Assembly: GCA_029706075.1 (NCBI GenBank)
Contig: JAINUG010000138.1
Coordinates: 682,001-746,000, forward strand
From: Aldrovandia affinis
Lineage: Eukaryota; Chordata; Actinopteri; Notacanthiformes; Halosauridae
Reading direction: 5' to 3'
Length of the DNA: 64,000 nucleotides
The notes beneath the pieces were generated by a model. That model was not told where the DNA came from and did no database searches. It saw only the letters and a program-made list of their open reading frames with translations. Both the position numbers and the translations under genes were made by a program. Shown one piece after another: positions 61,901-64,000 of this stretch. Position 1 is the stretch's first letter; every line of letters begins with the position of its first letter.

Positions 61901-63241
61901 GGGTCCTGCACGTGGATGGATTTGAAGTCCAGCTGCATTCTGGGTAGAGCAAAGATGGTCTCAGTCTCGTGATTGTAGCTGGACGACCCTCGGAAGCCAC
62001 TCAGCAGGCTGGAGCTCTTAGTAGCCACTCCGCTCTCTGGGTTATTGGCATCCACGTTTCGGAGAAGGTTGAGCTCTTAAGATGCAGAGGATGCACAGGT
62101 AAAAAAAAATTTTTAAAAAAGATTCAAGAGCAGCCTGCCCAGACACAATGCACTGTGGGATGGTAGGACCTCTCGAAAGGGAATCATTTGCAAATCATTG
62201 TTCACTACCTGTATATCTGTTGATTAACAGCCAATGAGTGTAATTACACTAGAGAAAATTCACAGCTGCATGTTGCCTCCAGAGGGTCATTTACCTTCGT
62301 TCCTCATGGCTGTGACGTAGTTGAACCACTCCTTGACACTGGCCACACCGTGCGGTGGGTTTTCATGCCGTCTGCGGGTTATTTTGGTAATGGTAGCCAT
62401 GGGGCTCTCCAGCGCTCCACAGGGCTTGGTCACCATGGTGTTGTGCCCCAGGTGGAAGTCTAATGTCTGCACGATGTAGGTAGAGTCATCATTTGAACCT
62501 GCATGGAGGGACAAGAAAAACTGTTGTAAAAGAAAAAAAAACTGGTCTCTCAAGCCAACACCAAATATTTCAGTTGATAAATAAGGCGAAGCAAATGCTA
62601 ATTGTATTTCATCTGGATAGCCCACATACTAACCATCCTCCAGTATCTTCTGTGCCTCGGTCCAGAAGGCAATGTTGGGCTCCTCCAGGTGGAACAGGGC
62701 CCAGGACTTGGAGCGGAAGTTGGGTCCGTGGAAGCAGGCCAGGGTCATGTGGTTGCCGTGAAGGCTCATAGAGCCTCCCAGCTGCACAGCGTCCTCAGGG
62801 AGGGGCATCTGGAAGAGTGAGATGTGGCACCCGGCGACAACCTTCAGCACGTCCGGCCAGTGGCGGTGGTGTGCGGCATCCATGTCTGAAAGGCATGACA
62901 GGGGTTGAGGGAAACTACCTCACACAAACCATGCAACTCACAACAGCAGCACCACACTGACCAATGTTGGAATTAAATAATTAAATAGAATAAAGGACTG
63001 AGGACATGTGGCACTGTGCTTACAGAGCTCGGTGGAGCCTTTCTCAATGTTGACAATGGGCGCTTTGGGAGGCATGTAGTGGACAGGCCCCCATGTGGAG
63101 AGGGCTCGCTTGCTGGTGTCGAACTGCTGGGTGAAGAACTCCTGCAGCTTCATGCCAATCTTAATGAGGTCCGGGGTGGTGGAGCGTGAGATGATCACCT
63201 GGAAGATGTCCCACTGCAGGTCACCATGGACGAAGATCTCA
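58956..63241 (-). CDS. bltp1: bridge-like lipid transfer protein 1, C-terminal exons (partial)
   Basis: Seven coding exons in transcript order: 63241-63024, 62885-62634, 62498-62295, 62075-61881, 60246-60112, 59779-59527 and 59172-58956 (stop TAA). Splice phases match across every junction and give about 490 residues. Recognisable KIAA1109 C-terminal segments: VHGDLQWDIFQVIISRSTTP, YMPPKAPIVNIEKGSTELYM, DSTYIVQTLDFHLGHNTMV, HGVASVKEWFNYVTAMRNEE, LLSGFRGSSSYNHETETIFA, VECSVVTEFTDHICVTMDAE, TVDWREFMCNTWHLEPTLRL and KIDPVGVDYILQKLGFHHAR. BLTP1 is a very large rod-like protein that moves lipids between membranes at contact sites (family knowledge). This part is its conserved C-terminal end. The gene runs off the right edge and only the last tenth or so is here. 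Odd feature: a ~44-residue Asp-Lys run in the sixth visible exon. It converges on il2, as in mammals. Confidence 0.95.
59611..59729 (-). repeat. bltp1: in-frame hexanucleotide repeat in bltp1 exon
   Basis: About 20 copies of GACAAG/GACATG (TTGTCC on the plus strand) encode a (Asp-Lys/Met)n tract just before KKKEDAINYTTVDW. It sits at an exon position that is short and acidic in the mammalian protein as I recall it. The reading frame stays open because the unit is six bases. Confidence 0.92.
61280..61740 (+). mobile_element. L2/Maui-like LINE 3' UTR fragment in bltp1 intron
   Basis: Carries GGTTCCTCCCAAGGTTTCTC, GGGAGTTTTTCCTTGCCACT, AAAAGCGCTATACAAATACA and a (TTTGA)n end, a 3' end I recognise as common among fish LINEs. 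No coding sequence. It lies in the 1.6-kb bltp1 intron 60247-61880, antisense to the gene. Confidence 0.6.
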
Positions 63242-64000
63242 CTGGAGGAAAGGAGGAGGAACGTGTGAGGACAGAGCCACTCCTGATATGGAGGTGCTGT
63301 TGAAGGACAAGGAATATAAGCTATGTCCATTTCCAAGCAGTATTGGATCCTTTCAAACTGACATCCATTATTGCACAACATGATGCTGGAAAAATGTTTT
63401 TGCCAAAAAAGTCCCCAATAATACTGATATAATAACACCCAATAATGAGTAGTAGCTGTTCAAGTAGCAGAATTGGGAAATCCATATTGGGGAGAACCGG
63501 AACCAGAACCATAATTTTTAGCTTTAATCGAGTCTTCCATAAGAGCTGAGAGACTGTGATAATAATGTGTAAATTGGCAAAATAGAGGGCTGCATGTCTG
63601 CGACAACTTTTTAGAAATGAAAGATACAAGTCTATATGTACCTCTTACAATATTTTAGGGCCTCCGATTGCTCATGATTTAGCTCATATATTATGTCAAT
63701 TTTGCCAAAAGAACTCAAAATAGCCATGTCCAACACACTTTTAGTGCAGTCACCCATATTCCTTATGATGGTCGGACTCACGCCTCATCCCCAGGAAAAG
63801 GGGCATAAAAGCGAACCAATCATCAGAGATTTCAGGTGAATATCACGGTTTTTAATGGGGTTTGATGAGACCAATACCAGACTAAAATTGCAGCTTCAGA
63901 ATGCTGCCAACGTCAGTCTAGTCCAAGGCATCAGTGGCTAGGCTCCTGCCAGTGAGAAATTAAATCAAACTGGTTTAGCAACAACAGTCAAATTGAACCA
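63242..64000. other. bltp1: bltp1 intron running off the window
   Basis: No further bltp1 exon could be identified upstream of the exon ending at 63241. The next exon must end with two bases of a split codon and lies beyond the edge, unless it is too short to see. The open frames at 63321-63629 show no family match. Confidence 0.55.

Noticed and set aside
1..64000. CRISPR-like or operon-like organisation
   Set aside because: Repeats are transposons, microsatellites or tandem duplications; genes are intron-containing eukaryotic genes.

Overview
The window looks like nuclear DNA of a ray-finned fish, most likely a teleost. Genes have short exons with GT..AG introns. The intergenic DNA is dense with fish-type repeats: L2 and CR1-like LINEs, Tc1 elements, hAT and pogo-type DNA transposons, tRNA-derived SINEs and a Ty3/gypsy chromovirus. 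The species cannot be fixed from sequence alone. The L2 3' tail has the hairpin described for eel UnaL2, but similar tails occur in many teleosts.

Three host genes are supported. (1) il21 (2202-5461, +) has six coding exons and encodes 149 residues, with the IL-21 spacing C-x6-C ... C-x2-C-D-S-Y. (2) il2 (34424-35623, +) has four coding exons and encodes 143 residues; it is called by position, exon layout and secreted-cytokine features. (3) The 3' end of bltp1/KIAA1109 (58956-63241, -) has seven coding exons for the last ~490 residues of the giant bridge-like lipid transfer protein, and the gene continues beyond the right edge. Order and orientation (il21 > il2 > ... < bltp1) mirror the mammalian KIAA1109-ADAD1-IL2-IL21 block. 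ADAD1, which lies between KIAA1109 and IL2 in mammals, was not found.

Layout: 1-2.1 kb il21 upstream DNA; 2.1-6.3 kb il21; 6.4-34.3 kb a repeat-rich spacer with small hAT, CR1, SINE and Tc1 pieces, a pogo-like MITE (14.2-14.9 kb), a SINE with clean target-site duplication (15.1-15.5 kb), a 5.3-kb tandem duplication (16.29-21.59 and 21.64-26.95 kb) carrying an L2 LINE plus a CR1 fragment, and a 1.34-kb hAT-type element with an 8-bp target-site duplication (29.07-30.42 kb); 34.3-36.4 kb il2; 36.4-58.5 kb a second repeat-rich spacer with a gypsy fragment broken by a hAT element and a SINE, a near full-length decayed CR1, a perfect 466-bp tandem duplication, an L2, a hAT transposase relic, a Tc1 MITE and a 3' half of a gypsy chromovirus with integrase and chromodomain; 58.5-63.2 kb bltp1.

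il2 and il21 encode secreted four-helix cytokines that act through receptors using the common gamma chain. Both mRNAs carry AU-rich 3' UTRs typical of short-lived cytokine transcripts. bltp1 is a housekeeping neighbour with an unrelated lipid-transfer role. No bacterial-type feature, CRISPR array, rRNA or functional tRNA gene was seen.
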